From Candidatus Hodarchaeaceae archaeon (GTDB lineage: Archaea > Hadarchaeota > Hadarchaeia > Hadarchaeales > Hadarchaeaceae), in assembly GCA_030018135.1 (NCBI GenBank), contig JASEGJ010000002.1:1-64000 (forward strand): a stretch of DNA of 64,000 bases. The letters run 5' to 3'. Each line of letters starts with the position of its first letter. The first letter of the stretch is position 1. The position numbers and the translations under genes are program-made. Below are positions 7,909 through 16,322 of this stretch, piece after piece. Below the pieces are notes generated by a model. That model was not told the origin of the DNA, did no database searches, and saw only the letters and a list, made by a program, of their open reading frames with translations.

Positions 7909-8469
7909 TCACCCCACTAAAAGTAGAGCTAGAAAAATGCATGCCACGGTCACGAAGTCGCCGATCGTCGCCATCATCGGGCTTGTGATGTTGTCGGGGT
8001 CCAGGCCCTTTACGTACGCGGCCACCGCTATCGCAAACGTCATCGCGGCCAGGATGACGCCGGAGGTGAAACCAGCTATAACGGCTATGGCCATCAAGCT
8101 CAGGATGCCGATCGTCTCGAAGCCCGTCAAGACGCATGCCATGAACGAGAGCGCACCTATCGTCGCGGACGCGAGGAAGCTGAGGATCAGCGATGAGATT
8201 ATGTTTGTCTTCACCTCGGCCGTCAAGGCGAGCCGGGGCTCGAGGATGCCCGTGTGCAGCGCCGTCCCGAGCCTCGACGCTAGGGCACCGCTGATGTTGC
8301 CCCTCAAGTCGAGCAGGGGCGGGACCATCACGAGCAACCCGGGAAGGAGGGCGAAGCGCTTCTCCATGCCCCTCAGCGTGAAGCCAGCGCCGAGCTCGAT
8401 GAAGGCGCAGAACAACAGGATCGACAGCCCTTGAATTACAATGGTTCTAACGTTGACCTCCCTAGCCAT
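7909..8469 (-). CDS. MgtE-type divalent cation transporter half (first copy)
   Basis: 186 residues, the paralogue of the adjacent gene, with the same features: PPLLDLRGNISGALASRLGTALHTG and KGLDPDNITSPMMATIGDFVTV. About five membrane helices, no cytosolic domains. It is first in the operon MgtE-half, MgtE-half, PhoU/TrkA_C. A TATA-like AATATAAATA on the minus strand (about 8500-8511) lies roughly 35 nt upstream of the ATG, and GGGTG precedes the start. Likely an inner-membrane Mg2+ or other divalent-metal importer subunit. Confidence 0.85.
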   Translation of the reverse strand: MAREVNVRTIVIQGLSILLFCAFIELGAGFTLRGMEKRFALLPGLLVMVPPLLDLRGNISGALASRLGTALHTGILEPRLALTAEVKTNIISSLILSFLASATIGALSFMACVLTGFETIGILSLMAIAVIAGFTSGVILAAMTFAIAVAAYVKGLDPDNITSPMMATIGDFVTVACIFLALLLVG

Positions 8470-8648
8470 CGCCGCACCCGAAGGAGGTTGGCTTGGTTCC
8501 TATTTATATTCAAAAATATTCAAAATTGCATGTTGTAGGGGAGCGCGCCTACTGAAGTAATCGATGGTGAAAAAACAAACCGGGCCATACGATAGCTATA
8601 GAACATGAACATGGAAAAGGAATAGTTGTTTGACAATATGTGGGGACA

Positions 8649-9909
8649 ATGAGCTTGAAGCTTGGCAAGACAGGGTCGGACTATCGCTTGTTTCGCTGGG
8701 GCGTGTTGGCTACCGGTTTTACCATCAACGCTTGCTTGGGCATTCTATATGCTTGGAGCGTGTTCATCCCCACCCTAGAAGAGGCGTTCGGTTGGACTAG
8801 GACGGAGGTGGCGCTACCATTTGTGATAGCGACCCTGTCTTTCTCCTTCGGTATGATTTTTACTGGTCGATTGCAAGACAGGCCAGGCCCGAGGACCATT
8901 GCCCTGTGCGGTGCTGCCCTCGCGGGCGGAGGCTACATGCTCTCCTCACTTGCGGAGAGCTTGCCGCACCTACTTATCACGTACGGTCTGATCGCTGGGT
9001 TGGGCAATGCGGCCGGTTATATCGCCGCGGTATCCGCTGGGCTCAAGTGGTTTCCGGACAAAAGAGGCCTTGCTTCGGGCATAGTCGTCGGCGGGTACGG
9101 CCTTGGAGCATTTGTTTTTGCGCCGGTGGCGACGCACATGATCGCCGTAGCGGGTTGGAGGATGACATTCACGATTCTTGGATTACTATCTATTTTTGAC
9201 AATAATGGGCATTTGTTCCCTCGTTTTGAAAAATCCACCGATGGGATGGATGCCAGCTGGCTGGAAGGTCACACGAACCAGCTCATCCTCAAGCTCAACT
9301 TTTTCGGCAGATCTCGATTCATGGGGGATGTTAAAAACGGCCCGATTTTACATGCTGTGGGCGATTTTCTTCCTTTCCTGCCTTACCGGGCTCATGGTGA
9401 TAGCAAATTTGAAACCCATCGCCATTGCCTTTGCTGGCCTCGACCCGATGGAAGCGGCCATCGCCGTAAGCGTACTGTCGGCGTTCAACTTTATGGGCAG
9501 AATAGCGCTGGGCTGGGTTTCAGACGTTGTCGGGAGGATAAGGACGCTGGCCATGATATCTGCCATGATAGCGGCGAACATGCTTTTGTTTCCGATGTAT
9601 GGTACGATGGTTTTGATCTACATGGGGGCGGCGATAGTTGGGCTCTGTTTTGGAACGAATCTTGGATTGTTTCCAGCGATAACAGCCGATAACTGGGGGA
9701 CGAAGCACCTGGGCGTAAACTACGGAATCATGTTGACGGCTTGGGGGGTCGGCGGCTTGGCTGGGCCGGTCATCGGAGGATATGTGCACGATGCAACTGG
9801 CAGTTACACGTACGCATTCTGGATTGGGTCAATACTTGCCATCGTTACATTAATGCTCATGTTTATCGTGACGCGCAAGCGCTTCGGATACCGTAAATAT
9901 GTGCCGTGA
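8649..9909 (+). pseudogene. MFS transporter (oxalate/formate antiporter-like), interrupted by one frameshift
   Basis: Twelve-helix major facilitator. The first frame carries helices 1-6 (GILYAWSVFIPTLEEAFGW, GRLQDRPGPR between helices 2 and 3, GLKWFPDKRGLASG). At 9193-9197 a run of five T breaks the frame, and the second half (ARFYMLWAIFFLSC ... MGRIALGWVSDVVGR ... LPAGxVIGGY-like end) continues in the next frame to 9909. Removing one T joins the two into one normal-length protein of about 419 residues. Either a sequencing indel or a recent pseudogene. ATG 8649 follows a GGGGA stretch; GTG 8640 is also possible. The substrate is uncertain; oxalate/formate-type carriers are the closest resemblance. 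Confidence 0.75.
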
Positions 9910-10137
9910 AAAACGGCTTAAAAGATTAGGGCGTGATATTGCAGTACTCCCGCAGGCAACTAAAAACTAGCGGCTCTTCGATTTTTTTGTCCTCTCCAAA
10001 AATTTTCCGGTATTGTTACGGCTCCTTTCCGGAAAACCTCCTTTAAATATAGCTACGTGATGTTGTTCGACCACCATTTCGATACTGTAAAGGGTATAGA
10101 CGAATTTTCTTTTATCGAGCGGATCCGCTGAACTTCG

Positions 10138-10377
10138 CTACCCAAAGAGCTCCTCCTCGTCTTCATCGACATCCTTTTTCTGTTTCGCCTTCGTCCCTTC
10201 GACTTCTGCGTATTTCTGTTCAGGCCCCGGCAACCCGCTGCGGTTTTTATCGGAATTCAGAAGCAGCTCCAGCGCATCCCTGAGAACATTTGCTGGATAT
10301 TTGTTGACCTTCGCGCAGTATTGCAGAAACTCGACATATTTTGCTTGGTCTACTTTGGTAGAAATCACCCTTTTCAT
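10138..10377 (-). CDS. Small ribbon-helix-helix-like protein with acidic tail
   Basis: 79 residues. The first 42 (MKRVISTKVDQAKYVEFLQY, then helices ending in ALELLLNS) fit a ribbon-helix-helix (CopG/MetJ-type) DNA-binding unit: a short N-terminal strand followed by two helices. The rest is charged and ends in a run of Asp/Glu with a terminal LFG. A strong Shine-Dalgarno (GGAGGTGA) stands 8 nt before the ATG. It lies between a broken transporter and an integrase gene on the same strand, so it may be an accessory or regulator gene of the same integrated element. Family assignment is by pattern only. Confidence 0.6.
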   Translation of the reverse strand: MKRVISTKVDQAKYVEFLQYCAKVNKYPANVLRDALELLLNSDKNRSGLPGPEQKYAEVEGTKAKQKKDVDEDEEELFG

Positions 10378-10515
10378 ACTTTGCTCACCTCCTTTTCATT
10401 TTTGCAGGATTGTCTACCACGGTTTTCCAGAGTATACCCGAAGTAGACGGTTTTTGATCATGAAAATGAAAAAACAACCAGCGAAACTTTCGATTGACAT
10501 AAGCCATCACCCCAA

Positions 10516-11700
10516 CTAAGAAATTTCTGCCATCTTCTTTGCTAGCAGTTCCCTAACTTCTGGATCCTCCAAAACCTTCATCAGCTTGGATTTCTTCTGT
10601 TCGAATTCCCCGCGCTCCTCCTCGATCTTCAGGGCCGAACCCAAATCCAACGGCATGCCACACTCCAAGCAAAATTTGGATCCTTCTTTCGCCCGGTTTT
10701 CGCACCTTGGGCATGTTGTAAACCCATCTTCCTCTTTTTCTCCAATCACGCCGTGAATCCGCAGGAGCGCCTCGTCGACATCCCGCCCGGAGAGGTGGAC
10801 GTAAGTAGACGGCATGTTCGAGCCTTGGACCCAACCCATGAATGCGTTCATCTGTGCCTCGGTGAGCTTGTTCGCTAGGTGGGTTGCCCGTGCGTGTCTG
10901 AAGGAGTGGGGATTCACCCGCTTCTTCACTCCTGCTTTTTCCGCCGCCGCCCGTAACCGTTTAACCACGGTTGGATAGCGCATCCGACTTCCCTTCTGCT
11001 TGGTCCCTATGTTGACCCAAAGGGGCGCCTCGGGGTCTTTTCGGAGGGGATGACTGGCGAGCCAAGTAGCGAGATGATTGACCGATGCGATCAGCCTCAC
11101 CCGCCTCATGCCGGTCTTGCCGCTCACGATGAGCTGTGCACCGTACTTGTCAAAGGTAACGTGCTTTATCTTCAAAGTGGCGGGTTCGCCGACCCTGCAA
11201 CCGCTCTCATAGAGGACCGAGATCAGCGCCTTGTCCCTCGGGTGCTCCGCCGCCTCGATGAGCCTTCTGACCTCCTCTTTTGTCAGCAGCTCCTCTGGCA
11301 GCCTGCGGCCCCCTCTGCCAGAGGTTTTTATCCACCTTACTGTGGCCGGATAATCTTCGCCGCCGCCTAGCCACTTGTAGAACTTCTTAAGAGCAACCTT
11401 GAAGCCACGTTTTGTCCACTCCGCATAATTCATGCGCTCTAGCTTTCCAACCACCGCCTCAATGTCCTCGCGTGTGGCCCGCCTGAAATCCTTTTTCAGC
11501 ATGACCGCCAGTTTGGGCAACTTCCGCATATAGAAAAGGACCCGAGGTAGACTCAAACCCTCGGAGAAACAGTGATCGTGGAATTTGAGTATCAGCTCCT
11601 TGTTCTCCGCCGACACATTCCTGGCCTTGCGTAACCTGATCAGGGCACGCTCAAGCCCACGCTTCATGCCATGGATTTCGTACCTCGGCTCGTCTTCCAT
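10516..11700 (-). CDS. Tyrosine recombinase (phage/element integrase type) with C-terminal zinc ribbon
   Basis: 394 residues. An N-terminal SAM-like helical DNA-binding domain (about 1-120) is followed by the catalytic domain with Arg169 (ESGCRVGE), Lys195, HxxR at 265-268 (HSFRHARATHL), Trp290 and the nucleophile Tyr300 (STYVHL). The C-terminus has a zinc ribbon (CPRC ... CLEC, Cys330, 333, 344, 347), a feature of some archaeal mobile-element integrases. The catalytic set is complete, so it should be active. It starts 81 bp from the 3' end of a tRNA-Thr gene, a common integration target. It could have excised or integrated an element whose remains include the RHH-like gene. Confidence 0.88.
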   Translation of the reverse strand: MEDEPRYEIHGMKRGLERALIRLRKARNVSAENKELILKFHDHCFSEGLSLPRVLFYMRKLPKLAVMLKKDFRRATREDIEAVVGKLERMNYAEWTKRGFKVALKKFYKWLGGGEDYPATVRWIKTSGRGGRRLPEELLTKEEVRRLIEAAEHPRDKALISVLYESGCRVGEPATLKIKHVTFDKYGAQLIVSGKTGMRRVRLIASVNHLATWLASHPLRKDPEAPLWVNIGTKQKGSRMRYPTVVKRLRAAAEKAGVKKRVNPHSFRHARATHLANKLTEAQMNAFMGWVQGSNMPSTYVHLSGRDVDEALLRIHGVIGEKEEDGFTTCPRCENRAKEGSKFCLECGMPLDLGSALKIEEERGEFEQKKSKLMKVLEDPEVRELLAKKMAEIS

Positions 11701-11721
11701 CTTATCTTCCTTGAAGGACTA

Positions 11722-11738
11722 TATACCTTAAAGGTATA
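11722..11738. promoter_or_regulatory. Perfect palindrome overlapping the integrase promoter
   Basis: TATACCTTAAAGGTATA is a perfect 17-bp dyad with a central A, 22 bp upstream of the integrase ATG, and it includes the only good TATA-like sequence there. A dimeric repressor bound here would block TBP. The nearby RHH-like protein (10138-10377) is a candidate binder by proximity. Confidence 0.5.
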
Positions 11739-11780
11739 ATCCTCCTCTTTTGGGTGTGGGCTTTAGCACTCAAAGCGAGG

Positions 11781-11872
11781 AGCCGCCGGTGGGTCATGAT
11801 CCCACGACCTATCGCTTACGAGGCGATCGCTTTTGGCGTGCCGAAGCACCCTGCCAGCTGAGCTACGGCGGC
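11781..11872 (-). tRNA. tRNA-Thr (CGT) with a probable 19-nt D-arm intron
   Basis: The acceptor stem GCCGCCG/CGGCGGC, the anticodon arm ATCGC-CTCGTAA-GCGAT (anticodon CGT) and a T-stem GTGGG/CCCAC all pair perfectly on the minus strand. The gene is 92 nt. Removing 19 nt (GGTGCTTCGGCACGCCAAA) restores a normal D-arm (GCTC-AGCTGGCA-GAGC) and a 73-nt tRNA. The insert itself can form a UUCG-capped hairpin (GTGC/GCAC). CCA is not encoded. The T-loop is ATCATGA instead of TTCRANY, with positions 54 and 58 exchanged (A54/T58). TATA-like TTAAGTTAAG lies about 25 nt upstream. Confidence 0.8.
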
Positions 11873-11959
11873 CCAATTAACATTTGCCGAAACTTAACTT
11901 AACCATTTTCCCAAAGCAATCTTCAGTAAGGCGCTGCTAAAACAGTTTATTTGCCATGG

Positions 11960-12044
11960 CGCCGGGGCAGGGATTTGAACCCTGGCGACCCGAAGGGTCA
12001 ACAGATCTCGAGTCTGCCGCCTTACCTGGCTTGGCTACCCCGGC
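11960..12044 (-). tRNA. tRNA-Ser (CGA)
   Basis: 85-nt class II tRNA on the minus strand. The acceptor stem GCCGGGG/CCCCGGC, the anticodon loop CTCGAGA (anticodon CGA), a long variable arm (GACCC TTCG GGGTC-type hairpin) and the T-loop TTCAAAT are all regular. CCA is not encoded. A TATA-like ATTTAAG lies about 26 nt upstream. It lies 87 bp from the tRNA-Thr gene in the same orientation, each with its own promoter. Confidence 0.95.
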
Positions 12045-12078
12045 CCATACTAGATGTGTCGCTCGGCCCTTAAATCGG

Positions 12079-15000
12079 CTATAGGAAATCAGCAAGGCTG
12101 AGCTGTCTATGGGCATCGCTCTCGAAGACCGAGCGGATGTCGCGCTGCGTCAACTTCAGGCGCTGCTTTGTGTAATCGCTCACGCTATACTCTTGGGCGA
12201 TCTGCATCGCCACCTGAAGGTACTTCTCCACCCCTCCCCTCGTCACCGTCAGCACGAGCTTACCCCCGCACTTGCCGCAGACCCCGCTGAGGGGCACCCG
12301 GCGATGCTTGGCGTTGCAGGCGACGCACCTGAACTGCTGGCTCGAGAACGCGCGAAGGTTGCCTTTGAGGTCCGGGATGAAGTGGTGTTCGATTAGCCGC
12401 TCGGCCACATCGCGTTCATCCACGGCCCTGATTTTTCGCGCGAGGGAGAGCTGGGCGGCCGTCTTCTCGATCATCGTCTCAAGCGTCTTGTATCGGCTCG
12501 AGCGAGGCCCGCTCGAGATGTCGCTGGTATCGTAAGAAAATTTTAATCCTTCATATTGGGCCCTCGTACCCAACCTCCGCTTCACCGTTTCCATCGTCGC
12601 CAGCAGCTCGCTCGGACTGGCAGATCGGAGCGTTGCCTCATAGAACTCAAGCGGATAGGCCATCATGACATCCATGTTGTGTGCCTCCTCGTCTATCTCG
12701 GCAGGATCGAGGCGCGTGGTGAGCACCAAGGGCGCGTCCATCGTGCCCCCCCTTGTGGAGGGCAAGAAGCGTTTGCTGAAGTTAAGTAAGGCGTCCAACA
12801 ATAACATCACTGCATCTTCATCCCCATCTGCGTTCCTTCTTTTGGCCGCATGGAAGTAGGGATGTGCATAGCCGACATTTGCGTCCGTGAAGCCTACCAC
12901 GCGCCCGACTATGCCGGCCGAAGTATGGGGTGCCAGCCCGATGACCAAATGGCCAACCAAATCCCCGGGCCAGGTCGCATTGTAGAAAGGCGGCAGACCA
13001 TAGAACTTTTGAAGGAGCTCGTCGATGAACTTCGAGGCCCGCAACAGATAATCGGCACAAGCCCTCGAGAGGAGAACGTCCTGCACCTTGAGCTCTACCA
13101 ATTGATCGTCGCGCTCAAGGGGTCTACCATCGCAGTCGTTGATATAACCCAGCTCGCGCAATCGCTCGATCGGGGTGCCTATCTCCCGCGGTCGGAAATG
13201 CGTCAGCGGGAGATCGGTGGCATCGAACCTGACCGTGCCATCCTTAAAAACGTATATCCCGCGCTTCGCCCGCAGGATGCCCTTCTCCAGGGGTTCCGGA
13301 ATTTTGTATGCGCTCGTCATCCCCCTGACGCCCTTAAGCTCGTCCGGCGGGGCCTCCCCTAGCCTCCTCAATGCGCCCTCCAAAAGGGACTTGACATTAA
13401 TCCTTCTTTGGTCGAAGTAGGCGGTTGGGGCATTGCACGCCAGACATCGATCCTCGCCCGAGGGTCGCCCGCAGCGCGTGCAGATGCGCGAGTAGTTTGT
13501 GATGGCCCCGCACTTCGGACATTTTCGTGAGAAGGTAACTTCGCCGCATTCGGGGCACTCCAACCTCGCCACCTCGACGAAAACTTCGCCGCCCTCCGCC
13601 GCCTTTATCACGCTACGGGTCGCTCCCCCGGCCAGGCCCACGCCGAAAAGCAGGTGCACTGGTGGCGACATGACCCTTGGGTTCGCCTTCTCCGGTCTGC
13701 CCATCCTGCAACCGATCCTCGTAGGCGCCTTCCATCTGACTGGGAAACCCGCTAACGCTTGAACAAGGACCATGACTTCCTTCGTTGGGTGGGAACTCAA
13801 GGTCGAGTTTAGCTTTTCATCCGTTAACATGTTTCCGTCGAGCAGCCCGAGGCATCTGCACAGGGGAAGCGCTGGGTCTTCGATGATGACGTGACCATCT
13901 CCAACCATATGAGGCACCCCTAGGACCTCGAGCAAGCGCTTGGGCCCTGGGTCGATTTTTACCCTGATGCGCTTGAGGCGCCCAGCTTCGAACTCTGGCT
14001 CGCCCTTTGAAAGCCAGCTGCCGAGTTCCTTGAGCTCCTCGACGCTGATGTCGTGAAAGTGATACGTGTAAGCTGGGTGTAGTGGCACACCGAGCTTTTC
14101 GGATATCTCGACGGCCAAGTCGGGCGGGGGCCTTTGGTAGGGCGATGTCACATAAGGCGTTGCGTCGATCTCGAGTTCCCTTTGCGCCAAGGCTTTTTTG
14201 ACCTCCTGACTCCACCACGTTTCGCAATATCCCGCCGGCATAAGCGGGTGGTTGTTCTCCAGAAATTCCCCGAACCCGAGCAGGATGTCCCCCAAAAAGA
14301 GAATTTCGCTGATCCCATCCCTGAGCTCGATCGCCTGCTCAACCGAATTCACCTGCACGACGGAGCCGTCGATGAGTTTGACAATTGGTCCCTCGATCGA
14401 GTTCACGGGCGCTACCGCGGCCCCCTTGCCCGGGCGCTCGATCTTGAGCTGGGTGCCAACCGCAAGGAAATCATCGAGTACCGCCATCGTTGCGGGATGG
14501 ATGCCAGCCGCTGCGATTCCGGTGTTTCGAGCCCGGCCGTATCTGAGCCTGAAGCCTCCTGCGCGATCGGGGTGAGCGAGAACGGGCCTGCCGGCGATGA
14601 TCTCCTCGAGGTACTTCCCCCCCTTTGGATAAACTGGTCCCGTTTCCTCCGCGGAGGGCGCCCTGGCCACGAGATCCGACAGCCAATCCCAGCCGTCGAT
14701 ATTGAGTCTTCTCACGTGCTTCAGGATTTTCGGTGCCTTCTGGAGCACGCCTTCGACGAGGGCAAGAACCGCGCCCCCCCTGACCATATTGTGCCCTATG
14801 CGCTTGATGTCACGATAGCCGGTCACGGTCACCCCGCGCTCGGTCGGCTCTCCAGTTATCTCCACAGGAATATTGCGCACCGCGGCCCGGATGTCATCGG
14901 GCGATGGAGGGGTGTACTGCAGGTGGGCAACATCTGTCGCGTAGAGGTCCACCTCTTCAATGAAGCGCTCTATCTCATCGTCCGTCGGCTTATAGGGACC

Positions 15001-15510
15001 GAGGTAAAACTTCCTGCGCACGAAGTCCCCGGTGAGGACGGCTAAGGCCGCGGCCGTTCCGCCTGCGGATCTGATCGGCCCGGCGAAGTAGATGGCGAGG
15101 TAAGGGGAATCATCGAAGTTTCTCCTTATCTCCACATGGGTTATGCCCTCGATGGGGGCCGCCGCTGCTATGCCCTCGGTTATGATCGCCAAGGAAGTTC
15201 GGATTGCCTGCTCGGCCGCTTGCTTATCCTCAAATTCGCCGAAGTGCCCATCGACTATCATCTCCGCAACTTTAAGCGCGAGTTCTTCTCGCGGTAGCCC
15301 CTTCTCGAGTTCGCGGATGGCCCCGGCTACGCCGGGCGGCCCGACCAGCTTCTCGACGCGAGCGGCCAAGTCCTCGGCTCTGGGGATCTCCGGCTCCAGT
15401 TCCGGATCTAGGCCAAGCGAGCGGGCTTTCCTAGCTATCTCGTACGCTTCTTCCACCTTGCCCTCAAGGCTTCTGAAGTAGACCATCATATCCGGGCTTG
15501 CAACGATCAT
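12079..15510 (-). CDS. polC: DNA polymerase D large (catalytic) subunit DP2
   Basis: 1143 residues, the usual intein-free length. DP2 is the catalytic subunit of PolD, the archaeal replicative polymerase with an RNA-polymerase-like double-psi-barrel active site. The catalytic segment NADGDEDAVMLLLDALLNFS is intact and is not interrupted by the intein found there in some relatives. A zinc cluster (CPEC, CPKC, CTRC, CLAC) lies near residue 640 and a second (CVAC, CGKC) near the end. The last residues, QLSLADFL, look like a PCNA-interacting peptide. The ATG overlaps the stop of the HAD gene (ATGA). It is last in the operon MCM, GINS, Orc1, DP1, HAD, DP2. Confidence 0.97.
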   Translation of the reverse strand: MIVASPDMMVYFRSLEGKVEEAYEIARKARSLGLDPELEPEIPRAEDLAARVEKLVGPPGVAGAIRELEKGLPREELALKVAEMIVDGHFGEFEDKQAAEQAIRTSLAIITEGIAAAAPIEGITHVEIRRNFDDSPYLAIYFAGPIRSAGGTAAALAVLTGDFVRRKFYLGPYKPTDDEIERFIEEVDLYATDVAHLQYTPPSPDDIRAAVRNIPVEITGEPTERGVTVTGYRDIKRIGHNMVRGGAVLALVEGVLQKAPKILKHVRRLNIDGWDWLSDLVARAPSAEETGPVYPKGGKYLEEIIAGRPVLAHPDRAGGFRLRYGRARNTGIAAAGIHPATMAVLDDFLAVGTQLKIERPGKGAAVAPVNSIEGPIVKLIDGSVVQVNSVEQAIELRDGISEILFLGDILLGFGEFLENNHPLMPAGYCETWWSQEVKKALAQRELEIDATPYVTSPYQRPPPDLAVEISEKLGVPLHPAYTYHFHDISVEELKELGSWLSKGEPEFEAGRLKRIRVKIDPGPKRLLEVLGVPHMVGDGHVIIEDPALPLCRCLGLLDGNMLTDEKLNSTLSSHPTKEVMVLVQALAGFPVRWKAPTRIGCRMGRPEKANPRVMSPPVHLLFGVGLAGGATRSVIKAAEGGEVFVEVARLECPECGEVTFSRKCPKCGAITNYSRICTRCGRPSGEDRCLACNAPTAYFDQRRINVKSLLEGALRRLGEAPPDELKGVRGMTSAYKIPEPLEKGILRAKRGIYVFKDGTVRFDATDLPLTHFRPREIGTPIERLRELGYINDCDGRPLERDDQLVELKVQDVLLSRACADYLLRASKFIDELLQKFYGLPPFYNATWPGDLVGHLVIGLAPHTSAGIVGRVVGFTDANVGYAHPYFHAAKRRNADGDEDAVMLLLDALLNFSKRFLPSTRGGTMDAPLVLTTRLDPAEIDEEAHNMDVMMAYPLEFYEATLRSASPSELLATMETVKRRLGTRAQYEGLKFSYDTSDISSGPRSSRYKTLETMIEKTAAQLSLARKIRAVDERDVAERLIEHHFIPDLKGNLRAFSSQQFRCVACNAKHRRVPLSGVCGKCGGKLVLTVTRGGVEKYLQVAMQIAQEYSVSDYTKQRLKLTQRDIRSVFESDAHRQLSLADFL

Positions 15511-16322
15511 CGGCTCACCACCAAGTGCTTAATATTCGGGATGACGAAATCTGGGGCCATCCTCGTACCTCTAACCCGCCTGACATCGCCCTCCGTGCTC
15601 ACGCCGCTCAAAACCAATATCGTCGTGAGCCCGGCCCTCTTACCCGCCCTTACATCAGTATCAAGCCTATCTCCAACTATCGCCGTCTCGCTGGGCATCG
15701 AGCCAAGTAAATCGAGCAAAAATTTTATCATGTGCTGTGAGGGCTTGCCTATTACCACCCTCGGCCGCTTGCCGGACGCGCCGGTCAACGCACCCACCAT
15801 CGCGCCTGCGCCCGGACAAAGGCCCGTCTCAGTTGGGTATGCGCCATCCACATTTGTCGCTATTAGCTCCGCGCCAGCGAGGAGAGCTCGCAAACCAGCC
15901 GTCAATCTTTCATAATTCAGGGTTCGGTCCATGCCCACCACCACATGCGTGGCCTCCGCGGCGCGATCGTCCGCCAAGAGCTCCAAGCCTGCCCGCCTCA
16001 GCTCCTGTTTTAGCCCTGGCTCCCCAATTACATGGATTCTCGCGCGGGGTGCGCGTCTGCGCAGGTAGAGCGAGGTCACATGTGCGGAAGTTACCACCTC
16101 AGACTCACGTGCGGCTATGCCCATGCGCGCGAGTTTGCGTACGTACGCACTCCGTGTGTAGGCCGAATTATTGGTTGAAAATACCAACTTTTTACCCATC
16201 GCTCGAAGGCGCTCCACCGCTTCGGCTGCGCCCTCTATTGGAGTATCGCCGATGTAGAGCACGCCATCCATGTCGAGGATGAACGCTGAAAGCCTGTCCA
16301 CGACAGCCGCGAGCTTATGCAA
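15507..16322 (-). CDS. HAD-superfamily phosphatase, NagD/4-nitrophenylphosphatase-like
   Basis: 271 residues with the HAD motifs in order: DMDGVLYIGD (nucleophile and acid/base Asp), FSTNNS, a Lys in VIGKPS, and VGDRLDTDV for Mg2+. The large C2-type cap between motifs marks it as a NagD/phosphoglycolate-phosphatase-type enzyme. It overlaps DP1 by 8 bp and DP2 by 4 bp, so it is translated together with both polymerase subunits. Its role there is unknown; removal of damaged or by-product phosphates is conceivable, but the placement may only reflect co-expression. Confidence 0.88.
   Translation of the reverse strand: MHKLAAVVDRLSAFILDMDGVLYIGDTPIEGAAEAVERLRAMGKKLVFSTNNSAYTRSAYVRKLARMGIAARESEVVTSAHVTSLYLRRRAPRARIHVIGEPGLKQELRRAGLELLADDRAAEATHVVVGMDRTLNYERLTAGLRALLAGAELIATNVDGAYPTETGLCPGAGAMVGALTGASGKRPRVVIGKPSQHMIKFLLDLLGSMPSETAIVGDRLDTDVRAGKRAGLTTILVLSGVSTEGDVRRVRGTRMAPDFVIPNIKHLVVSR

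Noticed and set aside
10412-10448. GTCTAC/GTAGAC inverted pair upstream of the RHH-like gene
   Set aside because: Only 6 bp per arm with 25 bp between; expected by chance.
14134-15045. Long reading frame antisense to DP2 (and similar ones at 6591-7376 and 3347-3958)
   Set aside because: They lie wholly opposite well-supported genes, show no family signature and follow from the GC-rich codon use of the sense strand.
12079-15510. Inteins in DP2, MCM or TFB
   Set aside because: All three have normal lengths and unbroken motifs at the usual insertion sites.
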